DNA of 64,000 nt. Source: Bosea sp. ANAM02 (GTDB lineage: Bacteria; Pseudomonadota; Alphaproteobacteria; Rhizobiales; Beijerinckiaceae). The notes under the pieces are model-generated. The model had not been told where the DNA came from, made no database searches, and saw only the letters and a program-made list of their open reading frames with translations. The first letter of the stretch is position 1, and each line of letters starts with the position of its first letter. The stretch spans positions 62,001 to 126,000 of the forward strand of contig NZ_AP022848.1 in the NCBI RefSeq assembly GCF_011764485.1, read 5' to 3'. Position numbers and translations under genes: made by a program. Positions 1 through 7,668 of this stretch are shown in pieces.

Positions 1-1
1 C

Positions 2-289
2 TTGCTGGTGAGCGCGGAGCCGGGGGGGTTGCCTGCCGGTGAGGTCGCCCGTCGTCTCGAAGTTCCCCACAACACCATGTCGTCACACCTGAGCATTCTC
101 AGCCGGGCGGGGCTCGTTCGTTCGGAGCGCTTCAGCCGCTCGATCGTCTACCGAGCCGATCTCGACGCGCTTCGATCGGCCATCGCCTTCCTCCTCAAGG
201 ATTGCTGCGGCGGCCGCCCGGCGATCTGCGCGCCGCTCCTGGCCGAGCTTACTCCCTGCTGCCCACCGAAGGTCACGACCGATGCCTGA
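2..289 (+). CDS. arsR: ArsR-family arsenite-responsive repressor (5' end outside window)
   Basis: Winged-helix repressor of the ArsR/SmtB family, expected to bind the ars promoter and release on As(III). The frame is open to the window edge, so about 15-25 N-terminal residues are missing; full-length members have about 110 residues. The recognition helix lies near visible residues 13-40 (EVARRLEVPHNTMSSHLSIL). The C-terminus has cysteine pairs at visible positions 68/69 and 86/87 plus Cys76. This resembles the C-terminal vicinal-Cys As(III) site of AfArsR-type repressors rather than the classical alpha-3 CxC site. The stop overlaps the start of the next gene by 8 nt, indicating translational coupling in an arsR-arsC-arsC-acr3 operon. 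Confidence 0.88.
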   Translation: MLVSAEPGGLPAGEVARRLEVPHNTMSSHLSILSRAGLVRSERFSRSIVYRADLDALRSAIAFLLKDCCGGRPAICAPLLAELTPCCPPKVTTDA

Positions 290-809
290 TCGCGTCCACA
301 ACGTGCTGTTCCTCTGCACCCACAACTCAGCCCGGTCGATCATGGCCGAGGCCTTGCTGAATCATCTCGGGGAAGGGCGCTTCCGGGCCTTCTCCGCAGG
401 CAGCGAGGGTGGCCCTGGGCCGAAGCCGATGGCGCTCAAGGTCTTGGAAGCCGAAGGCATCCCGACCGAGGGCCTGTCGTCGAAGACCTGGGATGTCTTC
501 GCTGAACCTGGCGCGCCCGTCATGGACCTCGTGATCACCGTCTGCGACCAAGCTGCCGGAGAGGCCTGCCCGCATTGGCCCGGGCAGCCGATCACGGCGC
601 ATTGGGGCATCGAAGACCCCTCCAACGTTCAGGGCGGCGAAATCGAACGCGAGCGGGCCTTCGTGACGGCGCTCCGCTATCTCCGGAATCGGATCAGTGT
701 TCTCCTATCCCTTCCAATGGCCAGCCTGGACCAGATGGCGTTGGCGCAGCAGGTCCGGCGGATCAGCAGTCTCGAAGGCGCGAGCGGCCGTCGCCCGGAG
801 GTGGCGTGA
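282..809 (+). CDS. arsC: Arsenate reductase, thioredoxin-coupled (LMW-phosphatase fold)
   Basis: Cytoplasmic enzyme reducing As(V) to As(III) for export. The N-terminus carries the low-molecular-weight phosphatase P-loop CTHNSARS (Cys12 to Arg18), and further cysteines at about positions 88 and 96 could form the disulfide relay that thioredoxin re-reduces. The acidic Asp-Pro motif of the fold is near residues 112-113 (EDPS). At 175 residues it is longer than the roughly 130-140 typical of the family; the extra C-terminal part is helical and Arg/Ala-rich. It overlaps arsR by 8 nt upstream, and its stop overlaps the start of a second, unrelated arsenate reductase. Confidence 0.93.
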   Translation: MPDRVHNVLFLCTHNSARSIMAEALLNHLGEGRFRAFSAGSEGGPGPKPMALKVLEAEGIPTEGLSSKTWDVFAEPGAPVMDLVITVCDQAAGEACPHWPGQPITAHWGIEDPSNVQGGEIERERAFVTALRYLRNRISVLLSLPMASLDQMALAQQVRRISSLEGASGRRPEVA

Positions 810-1234
810 TGGACGTCATCATCTACCACAACCCTGCCTGCGGGACGTCGCGGAACACACTCGGTCTGATCCGCAACGCTGGCGTCGAGCCGCATGTCAT
901 CGAGTACCTGAAGACGCCGCCTACGCGGGCGCTGCTGAAACAGCTTCTCGACCGGGCCGGGCTGACCGTCCGTGAAATCCTCCGCGAGACGGGCACGCCG
1001 TTCGCCGAACTCGGCCTCGGCGATCCAAGCCTTTCCGACGAGGCTCTGCTCGACGCGATCGACGCCCATCCCATCCTGATGAATCGTCCGTTGGTCGTTT
1101 CCCCCAAGGGCGTGAAGCTGTGTCGGCCGCCCGAGGCCGTTCTGTCTCTGTTGCCGCCGCAACTCGGGGAATTCCGAAAGGAGGACGGCGAACTGGTCGT
1201 CGATGCCTCCCGTCGCCCCGCCGCTCTCGCCTGA
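809..1234 (+). CDS. arsC: Arsenate reductase, glutaredoxin-dependent (ArsC/Spx fold)
   Basis: Second As(V) reductase of the operon, from an unrelated fold that uses glutathione and glutaredoxin. The start is the ATG at 809, whose A is the last base of the preceding TGA. The 141-residue length matches plasmid R773-type ArsC. The active-site loop NPACGTSRNT contains the catalytic Cys11, and the central region has the family motif ILMNRPLVV near residues 90-98. Having both reductase classes in tandem gives arsenate reduction through both the thioredoxin and the glutathione pools. Confidence 0.93.
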   Translation: MDVIIYHNPACGTSRNTLGLIRNAGVEPHVIEYLKTPPTRALLKQLLDRAGLTVREILRETGTPFAELGLGDPSLSDEALLDAIDAHPILMNRPLVVSPKGVKLCRPPEAVLSLLPPQLGEFRKEDGELVVDASRRPAALA

Positions 1235-1241
1235 GGTCCTC

Positions 1242-2294
1242 ATGTCCACCTTCGAACGCTACCTCACGGTGTGGGTTGCGCTGTGCATTGTCGTCGGGAT
1301 CGCCCTCGGCCATGTCATGCCGGGTGTCTTCCAGGCCATCGGCTCGGCCGAAATCGCCAAGGTCAACCTTCCCGTTGCGGTCCTGATCTGGCTGATGGTC
1401 ATTCCAATGCTGCTGAAGATCGACTTCGCGGCGCTCGGGCAGGTCGGCAGGCACTGGCGCGGAATCGGCGTCACCCTCTTCATCAACTGGGCGGTGAAGC
1501 CGTTCTCGATGGCTGCGCTCGGCTGGTTCTTCATCGCCTGGCTGTTCCGGTCATGGCTCCCGGCCGACCAGGTCAACAGCTACATCGCCGGTCTCATCAT
1601 TCTGGCGGCAGCGCCCTGTACGGCGATGGTCTTCGTCTGGTCGAATCTGACGAGGGGCGAGCCGCACTTCACGCTCAGCCAGGTCGCGCTCAACGACGCG
1701 ATCATGGTCGTAGCCTTTGCACCGATCGTCGGCCTGCTGCTCGGCCTGTCGGCGATCACCGTGCCGTGGGGAACGCTGGTCCTTTCGGTCGTCCTGTACA
1801 TCGTCATCCCCGTGATTGTCGCGCAGCTTGTCCGCGGCCGCCTTCTGGCGAAGGGCGGGCAGGCCGCGCTTGATCGGCTGCTCGGCCGCCTCGGACCGGT
1901 TTCCCTGGTCGCGCTGCTCGCAACGCTCGTCCTGCTCTTCGGCTTCCAGGGCGAGCAGATTCTCGCCCAGCCGATGGTGATCGCGTTGCTGGCGGTGCCG
2001 ATTCTGATCCAGGTCTACTTGAATGCCGGGTTGGCCTACCTCCTGAACCGGATCGCCGGCGAGCAGCATTGCGTCGCGGGGCCGTCCGCCTTGATTGGGG
2101 CCTCGAACTTCTTCGAACTCGCCGTCGCCGCCGCGATCAGCCTGTTCGGTTTCAACTCAGGAGCGGCGCTCGCGACCGTGGTGGGGGTCCTGATCGAGGT
2201 GCCCGTCATGCTCACCGTCGTCTGGATCGTGAATCGATCGAAGGGTTGGTACGAGCGCGGCGACAGCGTGCGAAAGGTTCAGGCAGCCGAGTAA
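1242..2294 (+). CDS. acr3: Arsenite efflux permease Acr3
   Basis: Inner-membrane As(III) exporter of the ACR3/BART superfamily, with about ten hydrophobic segments in 350 residues. The segment AAPCTAMVFVWSNLTRGEP is the Acr3 signature and holds the cysteine essential for transport. I chose the ATG at 1242 (MSTFERYLTVWV) because GAGGT lies just upstream; an in-frame ATG at 1203 would overlap the previous gene by 32 nt. It closes the arsR-arsC-arsC-acr3 operon and exports the product of both reductases. Confidence 0.95.
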   Translation: MSTFERYLTVWVALCIVVGIALGHVMPGVFQAIGSAEIAKVNLPVAVLIWLMVIPMLLKIDFAALGQVGRHWRGIGVTLFINWAVKPFSMAALGWFFIAWLFRSWLPADQVNSYIAGLIILAAAPCTAMVFVWSNLTRGEPHFTLSQVALNDAIMVVAFAPIVGLLLGLSAITVPWGTLVLSVVLYIVIPVIVAQLVRGRLLAKGGQAALDRLLGRLGPVSLVALLATLVLLFGFQGEQILAQPMVIALLAVPILIQVYLNAGLAYLLNRIAGEQHCVAGPSALIGASNFFELAVAAAISLFGFNSGAALATVVGVLIEVPVMLTVVWIVNRSKGWYERGDSVRKVQAAE

Positions 2295-2365
2295 TTCGAC
2301 GTTCATGGAAATAGAGCTTGACGGAGCGATCCCACTCATGCCTACTTATTTCCATGAACGTCGAA
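2295..2365. promoter_or_regulatory. 19-bp perfect inverted repeat spanning the second arsR start codon
   Basis: The left arm at 2295-2313 (TTCGACGTTCATGGAAATA) and right arm at 2347-2365 are exact reverse complements separated by 33 bp. The right arm contains the ATG of the following arsR (2354). The left arm begins directly after the acr3 stop. It could be an ArsR operator, an RNA hairpin that hides the arsR start codon, or both. No Shine-Dalgarno sequence is visible before that ATG. Confidence 0.7.
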
Positions 2366-2671
2366 GAAGCAGCAAAGCAGCTCGAAGCGCTCGGTAACCC
2401 GACGCGCCTCCAGCTCTATCGAACCTTGGTTCGCGCGGGTCACGGCGGCCTCCCGGTCAATCAGGTGCAGGAGCGTCTGGGGATCCCGGCTTCGACCCTG
2501 TCCCACCACCTTCAGAGGTTGATCCGGAACGGTCTCGTCACGCAGGAGCGACAGGCCACTACCCTGATCTGCCGCGCGGTCTACCCTGCCATGGATGCAC
2601 TTCTCGGCTTCCTCGCCGACGAATGCTGCATCGAGGAAGGCTGCTCGGAGGCTTCCGGGAAAGCCGCCTGA
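2354..2671 (+). CDS. arsR: ArsR-family repressor, second copy
   Basis: A 105-residue winged-helix metalloregulator. The DNA-binding helix is around residues 45-60 (PASTLSHHLQRLIRNG). Cys91, Cys92 and Cys97 form a C-terminal CC-x4-C cluster suited to three-coordinate As(III), as in AfArsR-type proteins, so this differs from the upstream arsR in sequence but uses the same sensing layout. I chose the ATG at 2354 (MNVEEAAKQLEALGNPTRL) because it begins the canonical helix 1; a TTG-initiated extension from 2318 would cover the inverted repeat. It probably controls the flavoprotein and MFS genes that follow. Confidence 0.92.
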   Translation: MNVEEAAKQLEALGNPTRLQLYRTLVRAGHGGLPVNQVQERLGIPASTLSHHLQRLIRNGLVTQERQATTLICRAVYPAMDALLGFLADECCIEEGCSEASGKAA

Positions 2672-2728
2672 GTGGCTTTTCATTTGCCACTTAATTCCAT
2701 GTTTCTAGCAGGAATGGAGGATATCCAG

Positions 2729-4147
2729 ATGAAGGAGCTTCCCGTCGTCGTCATCGGGGCCGGACCGATCGGACTCGCGGCCGCAGCGAACCTCGTCACG
2801 CGAGGTATCCCGGTGAAGGTGCTCGAGGCAGGCGACGCGGTCGGCGCCAACATCCGGGACTGGGGTCACGTACGACTGTTCTCGCCGTGGGAGTTCAATG
2901 TCGACCCGGCCAGCCGGACCCTGCTTAAGGCGGCCGGTTGGCAGGAGCCCGAAGCCGGAAGCTATCCGACCGGGAACGAGCTCGTCGAAACGTACCTGAC
3001 ACCGTTGGCGGCAACGCAAGATCTGGCCTCCGTCATCGAATACGGGGTCCGCGTCGCCGCGATCAGCCGGCATGGCATCGACAAGGTGGTGAGCAGGGAC
3101 CGCGAGCTGCGTCCGTTCCAACTGACCGTAGCCGCTCGCGACGGCGCGGTAAGCCGCGTCCAGGCCCGCGCGGTGATCGACGCTTCCGGAACATGGACGA
3201 CTCCGAACCCGGTGAGTGCCAGCGGCGTGCGTGCGGACGGCGAGGAAACATTGGCCGATCGGATCGCCTACGGTATCCCCGACGTCCTCGGCCGTGCCCG
3301 CGCCGACTATGTCGGCCGGACGACGCTGGTGGTTGGCGCCGGACATTCCGCCGCGAACGTGCTTCTCGATCTCGATGAACTCTCGGCTCGGGACGGCGCG
3401 ACCAAGGCGATCTGGGCCACGCGCGGCCGGGATCTATCTCGTGTCTACGGTGGTGGTTCGAACGACCAGCTCGCCGCCAGGGGAGATCTCGGGCAGCGCC
3501 TGCGCCGCCTGGTCGCGGAAGGCGGCATCGAATTGGTCTCCGGCTTCGCCATCACGGGTCTTCGCCAGGAAGGAGCAGGCATCGTCGTACACGGCGAGGT
3601 CGGCGGTGTCGGCCGAACCATCGGACCGATCGACAGCATCGTGGCCTGCACGGGACAGCGACCCGATCTTTCGCTGACCCGGGAGCTGCGGGTCGAGTTC
3701 GACCCCTGGCTCGAAAGCGCACGGGCGCTCGGACCCATGATCGACCCGAACCTCCATTCCTGCGGATCCGTTCCGCCGCACGGGCATCGCGAACTCTCGC
3801 ATCCCGAGCCCGGGTTCTACACCGTCGGGATCAAGAGTTACGGGCGCGCGCCCACCTTCCTGATGATGACGGGCTTCGAGCAGGTTCGGTCGGTCGTGGC
3901 GGCGATCGCCGGCGATCTGGCCGAGGCCGACAATGTCAGACTCGTCTTGCCGGAAACGGGCGTATGCACCGCAGCTCCGGCGGGGGCCGGAGCATGCTGC
4001 GGAGGTCCCGCACCGGCCGAAGTGGACGCCTGTTGCGCCGATGACGCCGCAGCGAAGGCAGACGGCAAGCCCGGATGCGGCTGTGGTCCCGCCAAGGCAC
4101 CCGAGCCCGCGCAGACCACGTCCTCCTGCTGCGGCAAGGCTGCATGA
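2729..4147 (+). CDS. FAD/NAD(P)-dependent oxidoreductase with cysteine-rich C-terminal tail
   Basis: Two-dinucleotide-fold flavoprotein of the class found in ars operons (compare ArsO-type monooxygenases). An FAD-binding GAGPIG lies at residues 10-15 and a second Rossmann motif, GAGHSAAN, near residue 208. The start is the ATG at 2729, behind a strong GGAGG at 2716-2720. The last 60 or so residues are low-complexity Ala/Pro/Gly with nine cysteines, as three CC pairs, one CGC and one single Cys. That tail looks like a soft-metal-binding appendage rather than part of the catalytic core. Its stop overlaps the next start (ATGA), so the two are coupled. The substrate is unknown; oxidation of an organoarsenical or As(III) is a guess from context. 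Confidence 0.82.
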   Translation: MKELPVVVIGAGPIGLAAAANLVTRGIPVKVLEAGDAVGANIRDWGHVRLFSPWEFNVDPASRTLLKAAGWQEPEAGSYPTGNELVETYLTPLAATQDLASVIEYGVRVAAISRHGIDKVVSRDRELRPFQLTVAARDGAVSRVQARAVIDASGTWTTPNPVSASGVRADGEETLADRIAYGIPDVLGRARADYVGRTTLVVGAGHSAANVLLDLDELSARDGATKAIWATRGRDLSRVYGGGSNDQLAARGDLGQRLRRLVAEGGIELVSGFAITGLRQEGAGIVVHGEVGGVGRTIGPIDSIVACTGQRPDLSLTRELRVEFDPWLESARALGPMIDPNLHSCGSVPPHGHRELSHPEPGFYTVGIKSYGRAPTFLMMTGFEQVRSVVAAIAGDLAEADNVRLVLPETGVCTAAPAGAGACCGGPAPAEVDACCADDAAAKADGKPGCGCGPAKAPEPAQTTSSCCGKAA

Positions 4148-5319
4148 TCGATCGTGATCGGCTGACCGTCATCTCAGCCCTGGGCGTGGTGCAGATCCTC
4201 GCCTGGGGCTCCTCCTATTATCTTCCGGCCGTTCTTGCCGCGCCCATCGCCGCCGATACCGGGTGGCCGTTGTCGTGGATCGTCGGCGCACTTTCGATCG
4301 GCCTGCTCACCGCTGGGGCCGTCGCGCCCTATGTCGGCCGTGCCATCGGCGAGACAGGCGGGCGACCAGTCCTGGCTGCGGCGGCGATCCTTCTGGCCGC
4401 GGGACAATGCACTCTGGGCTTGGCCCCGAACCTGCCGGTCTTCGTGCTCGGGTGGATCATTCTCGGCGCGGGGATGGCGGCAGGTCTGTACGATGCAGCG
4501 TTCTCGACGCTTGGTCGTCTTTACGGCGGCACCGCGCGGTCGGCGATCACGATGCTGACCCTATGGGGCGGCTTCGCCAGCACCGTGTGCTGGCCTTTGT
4601 CAGCCTACCTCGTCGCTCATCTCGGATGGCGTGGAACCTGCTTCGCTTACGCCGCCATCCAGCTCGTGGTTTCCCTCCCGATCATCCTGATGACACTCCC
4701 GAAGGTTCCGCCGGAGCTTCCTAAGGCGAAGGCCGGAGGTGGTGGCCTGTCGGTCGACCTGCTGCCATCGGAGCGCGGCGCGTTCCAGCTTCTGTCCGGG
4801 ATCATGATCATCGGCGGGGCCATCACCGCGATCGTTGGTGTCCATCTGCTGACGCTGCTTCAGGCTCAAGGGATCGGCTTGGCTGCGGCCGTTACGCTCG
4901 GAGCGCTTGTCGGCCCCGCACAGGTGGGCGGCCGGATCGTCGAAATGGCAGGTGGAGCCCGCCACCACCCGATCTGGACGATGAGCGCGGCCCTCGGGCT
5001 GATCGCCTTGGGGCTTGCGATGCTGGCATTCGGGGCTGGACCGATCACCTTGGCGCTGATCCTCTACGGCGCAGGGAACGGCGTCTTCTCAATCGCGAAG
5101 GGAACGCTGCCCCTCGCTCAGTTCGGGCCGCAGCGGTACGCACCCCTCGTCGGAAAGCTCGCGAGGCCTAGCCTCATTGCCCAAGCGTTGGCACCTACGA
5201 TTGGGGCCCTTCTTATCGAAAGGGCGGGTTCGAACTGGACGTATGTGGCCCTCATGCTGCTGGCCCTCACCAATGTCCTGCTCGGGGCCTGCCTGTGGAG
5301 TGCCCATGATCGAAGATGA
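4144..5319 (+). CDS. MFS transporter of the arsenic operon
   Basis: About twelve hydrophobic segments in 391 residues, with N-terminal MFS character (SSYYLPAVLAAPIAADTGW). The start ATG at 4144 overlaps the flavoprotein stop by 4 nt, fixing it as the last gene of the arsR2 operon. MFS proteins of ars loci include ArsJ (needs a GAPDH partner, absent here) and ArsK (exports trivalent arsenicals). The absence of a GAPDH gene makes an ArsK-like or unassigned role more likely than ArsJ. Assignment to a named family would need a phylogeny. Confidence 0.85.
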   Translation: MIDRDRLTVISALGVVQILAWGSSYYLPAVLAAPIAADTGWPLSWIVGALSIGLLTAGAVAPYVGRAIGETGGRPVLAAAAILLAAGQCTLGLAPNLPVFVLGWIILGAGMAAGLYDAAFSTLGRLYGGTARSAITMLTLWGGFASTVCWPLSAYLVAHLGWRGTCFAYAAIQLVVSLPIILMTLPKVPPELPKAKAGGGGLSVDLLPSERGAFQLLSGIMIIGGAITAIVGVHLLTLLQAQGIGLAAAVTLGALVGPAQVGGRIVEMAGGARHHPIWTMSAALGLIALGLAMLAFGAGPITLALILYGAGNGVFSIAKGTLPLAQFGPQRYAPLVGKLARPSLIAQALAPTIGALLIERAGSNWTYVALMLLALTNVLLGACLWSAHDRR

Positions 5320-5376
5320 CGAAGTCTTGAAGCGAGGGGCCTTTCGCGGATTTCGCCGCCATGGCAATGCATCTTC

Positions 5377-5730
5377 ATGAAGCTTCGGCTTATCGCCCAT
5401 GGTCTGGTGCTGGCCCTGTTCGTCACGGCCACCGTTCTGGCTGCCTTCGTCAGCCCGGCGACGGCTGGCTTTGGCCGCTCCAATATCATGGAAATGGCGA
5501 TGCCGATGGACGGCGCCATGCCGTGCTGCCCGACTGATCAAGGCAAAGCCAAGGACTGTTCGACCAACTGCCCCGCGTTGAGCTTCTGCCTGGCCAAGTG
5601 CTTCGCCAGCGAACCCACATCGTTCGTCACGCTTGCCAGGTCCATCGTTGCCCAACTCGGACTGGGCGGTGATGAGGCCGATCATGTTTCGCGGCCGTTC
5701 GAGCCGCCCGTCCGACCTCCACGAACCTGA
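5377..5730 (+). CDS. Small secreted Cys/Met-rich protein, probably metal related
   Basis: 117 residues with a clear Sec signal peptide (hydrophobic core about residues 7-25, likely cleavage after PATA). The mature part opens with a Met-rich stretch, MEMAMPMDGAMPCC, and contains six cysteines in about 40 residues. Such Met/Cys spacing suits periplasmic Cu(I)/Ag(I) binding, and the gene directly precedes the cus genes. I do not recognise a named family. No Shine-Dalgarno sequence is obvious before the ATG, so the start rests on the signal peptide. Confidence 0.65.
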   Translation: MKLRLIAHGLVLALFVTATVLAAFVSPATAGFGRSNIMEMAMPMDGAMPCCPTDQGKAKDCSTNCPALSFCLAKCFASEPTSFVTLARSIVAQLGLGGDEADHVSRPFEPPVRPPRT

Positions 5731-5857
5731 GACATCGCCAGCGCGACCGCGCTGGTTCGTCCGCACGGCAGTTCCGGGCGGACGGTGAGCCGTGGCCATC
5801 GCCACGTCTGAGGCTGCGCGCCTGTGCGGCGGCCTGATGCACTCAGGACTACGAACA

Positions 5858-6256
5858 ATGACCTTCATCACCAATTTGCGGGCGCTCGCCACGGCGCTTC
5901 CGCTCGCGGCCGTCTCCCTTCCGGCGCTCGCGGACATCAAGGACTATGAGTTCCGGCTCGTGCAGAGCGAGATCAAGCAGGGCAACGGCGTCGTCGTCGC
6001 CGTCCAGCTCGTCGACAAGCGTTCGGGCAAGCCGATTCCCGACGCGGTGATCTTCGCCAAGCGCATCGACATGGCGCCCGACGGCATGGAGATGATGGCA
6101 TCCCCGATCGAGGCGATGCCGTCGACCGAGCCGGGGACCTACCGCTTCAAGACCAATCTCACCATGGCCGGAGGCTGGCGCCTGTCGCTCGGCGCCAAGG
6201 TCCAGGGCGAGAGCGGCACGCTCGAAAACAAGCTGATCCTCAAGGCCCTGCCATGA
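5858..6256 (+). CDS. FixH-like periplasmic protein of the cus operon
   Basis: 132 residues with an N-terminal signal peptide (cleavage probably after LPALA). The remainder is a beta-sandwich-like domain with the FixH/YtkA pattern (VVVAVQLVDKRSGKPIPDAVIF, then a Met-rich loop, then GTYRFKTNLTMAGGWRLSL). FixH-like domains often accompany copper or cytochrome oxidase assembly genes. The stop overlaps the cusB start (ATGA at 6253), so it is translated with the efflux pump. It may bind or deliver metal in the periplasm, but no ligand set is certain. An alternative in-frame ATG lies at 5837. Confidence 0.78.
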   Translation: MTFITNLRALATALPLAAVSLPALADIKDYEFRLVQSEIKQGNGVVVAVQLVDKRSGKPIPDAVIFAKRIDMAPDGMEMMASPIEAMPSTEPGTYRFKTNLTMAGGWRLSLGAKVQGESGTLENKLILKALP

Positions 6257-7668
6257 AACGCATCGCCCTCGCGGGCCTCGCTCTCGCCGCCGTTCTGGCG
6301 GCGGGAGGTGCGGGCTATTGGGCCGGGCAACGCGGCCTTGTGGTCGGCTGGCGTGGTTGGCTTGGCATAGAAGGTTCGTTCGCCGCGAACGAGCCCGTCG
6401 GAACCGGTCCGGTGATCTACTATCAGGATCCGGACCGGAAGCCGGTCTATTCTGCCGAACCGCGCCAGACCAAGGACGGCAGGCCCTTCGCGGCCGTCCG
6501 CGCCAGTCAGGACGTCAGCTTCGAGGAAAAGCCCCCGGCCGAGGAGCGGTCGGCGCAGGCCGGCGAGAAGCGCATCCTCTACTACCGCAATCCGATGGGC
6601 CTCCCGGATACGTCGCCCGTGCCGAAGAAGGACTCGATGGGGATGGACTATCTCCCCGTCTACGAAGGCGAGGGAAACGAGGACGGGGTCATCAAGCTCT
6701 CGCCCGGGCGCATCCAGCGCAGCGGCGTACGCTCCGAACCAGTCCGGCGTCAGAGCATTGCCCAAACCATTCGGGTTCCGGGTGTGGTGCAGCTCGACGA
6801 GCGACGGATTTCCGTCGTGACGATACGAGCGGACGCCTTCGTCCAGGAGGTCGCACCGATCACGACCGGCGACCGCGTCTCGAAGGGAACGCGGCTCGCC
6901 CGGATCTACTCTCCCGAGATCAGTACGGCCGGTGCGCAGTTCATCACCGAACTCAATGCCGCCGCGCGCGGCGTACCCGAAGGCGGCGCGCGACAGCGTC
7001 TCGAAAACCTCGGCGTTCCCCCGGAGGTCATTGCCGAGATCGAACACAGCCGGAAGGTGCCGCTGACGATCAACTGGTCGGCCCCGCGCGATGGCATCGT
7101 GCTCGAACGTTCCGTCAGCGATGGCATGAAGATAGCTGCCGGCGGCAGCCTGTTCCGGCTCGCCGACATCTCGACGATCTGGGTTCTGGCCGATGTTCCG
7201 GAACGCCAACTGGCTGCCGTCGGCATCGGCGCACCAGCCACTGTGCGACTGCGCGGCCGTCCCGGGAGCCCGTTCGAGGGCCGCGTCAGCCTGATCTACC
7301 CGGAAATCGCCGAGGCAACCCGCACGGCAAAGGTCCGCATCGAAATCGCCAACCGCGACGGCATCTTGTTGCCGAACATGTATGCCGACGTCGAGATCGG
7401 CTCCGGTGATGCAGCTCCGGAGCTCGCGGTCCCCGATAGCGCCGTGATCGACAGCGGGACACGCCGCATCGTCATCCTCGATCGCGGCGAAGGTCGCTTC
7501 GAGCCGCGCGACGTGAAGCTTGGCCGCCACGGCGAGGGGATGGTCGCGATCACCGACGGCGTCGCAGAGGGCGATCGCGTCGTCATCTCCGCCAACTTCC
7601 TGATCGATGCCGAGAGCAACCTCAAGGCCGCCCTGAGTGGCTTCGTGCAGCCGGAGGCCAAGCCATGA
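6253..7668 (+). CDS. cusB: CusB-type periplasmic adaptor of heavy-metal RND efflux
   Basis: Membrane-fusion protein linking the RND pump to an outer-membrane channel. Residues 1-22 are a signal or anchor segment. A heavy-metal-binding module YYRNPMGLPDTS...KDSMGMDYLPVY lies at about residues 115-142, preceded at 55-80 by a degenerate repeat of the same module (IYYQDPDRKPVY). Then come the barrel-sandwich and beta-barrel domains (DAFVQEVAPITTGDRVSKG; WVLADVPERQLAAV). The module with Met and Asp ligands is typical of CusB-like adaptors for Cu(I)/Ag(I). It overlaps its neighbours by 4 nt on both sides. No outer-membrane factor gene is present in the window. Confidence 0.92.
   Translation: MKRIALAGLALAAVLAAGGAGYWAGQRGLVVGWRGWLGIEGSFAANEPVGTGPVIYYQDPDRKPVYSAEPRQTKDGRPFAAVRASQDVSFEEKPPAEERSAQAGEKRILYYRNPMGLPDTSPVPKKDSMGMDYLPVYEGEGNEDGVIKLSPGRIQRSGVRSEPVRRQSIAQTIRVPGVVQLDERRISVVTIRADAFVQEVAPITTGDRVSKGTRLARIYSPEISTAGAQFITELNAAARGVPEGGARQRLENLGVPPEVIAEIEHSRKVPLTINWSAPRDGIVLERSVSDGMKIAAGGSLFRLADISTIWVLADVPERQLAAVGIGAPATVRLRGRPGSPFEGRVSLIYPEIAEATRTAKVRIEIANRDGILLPNMYADVEIGSGDAAPELAVPDSAVIDSGTRRIVILDRGEGRFEPRDVKLGRHGEGMVAITDGVAEGDRVVISANFLIDAESNLKAALSGFVQPEAKP

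Noticed and set aside
5758..5784. CGTCCGC/GCGGACG hairpin upstream of the FixH-like gene
   Set aside because: Seven-bp stem with a 13-base loop and no T tract; such pairs are expected by chance in GC-rich DNA.
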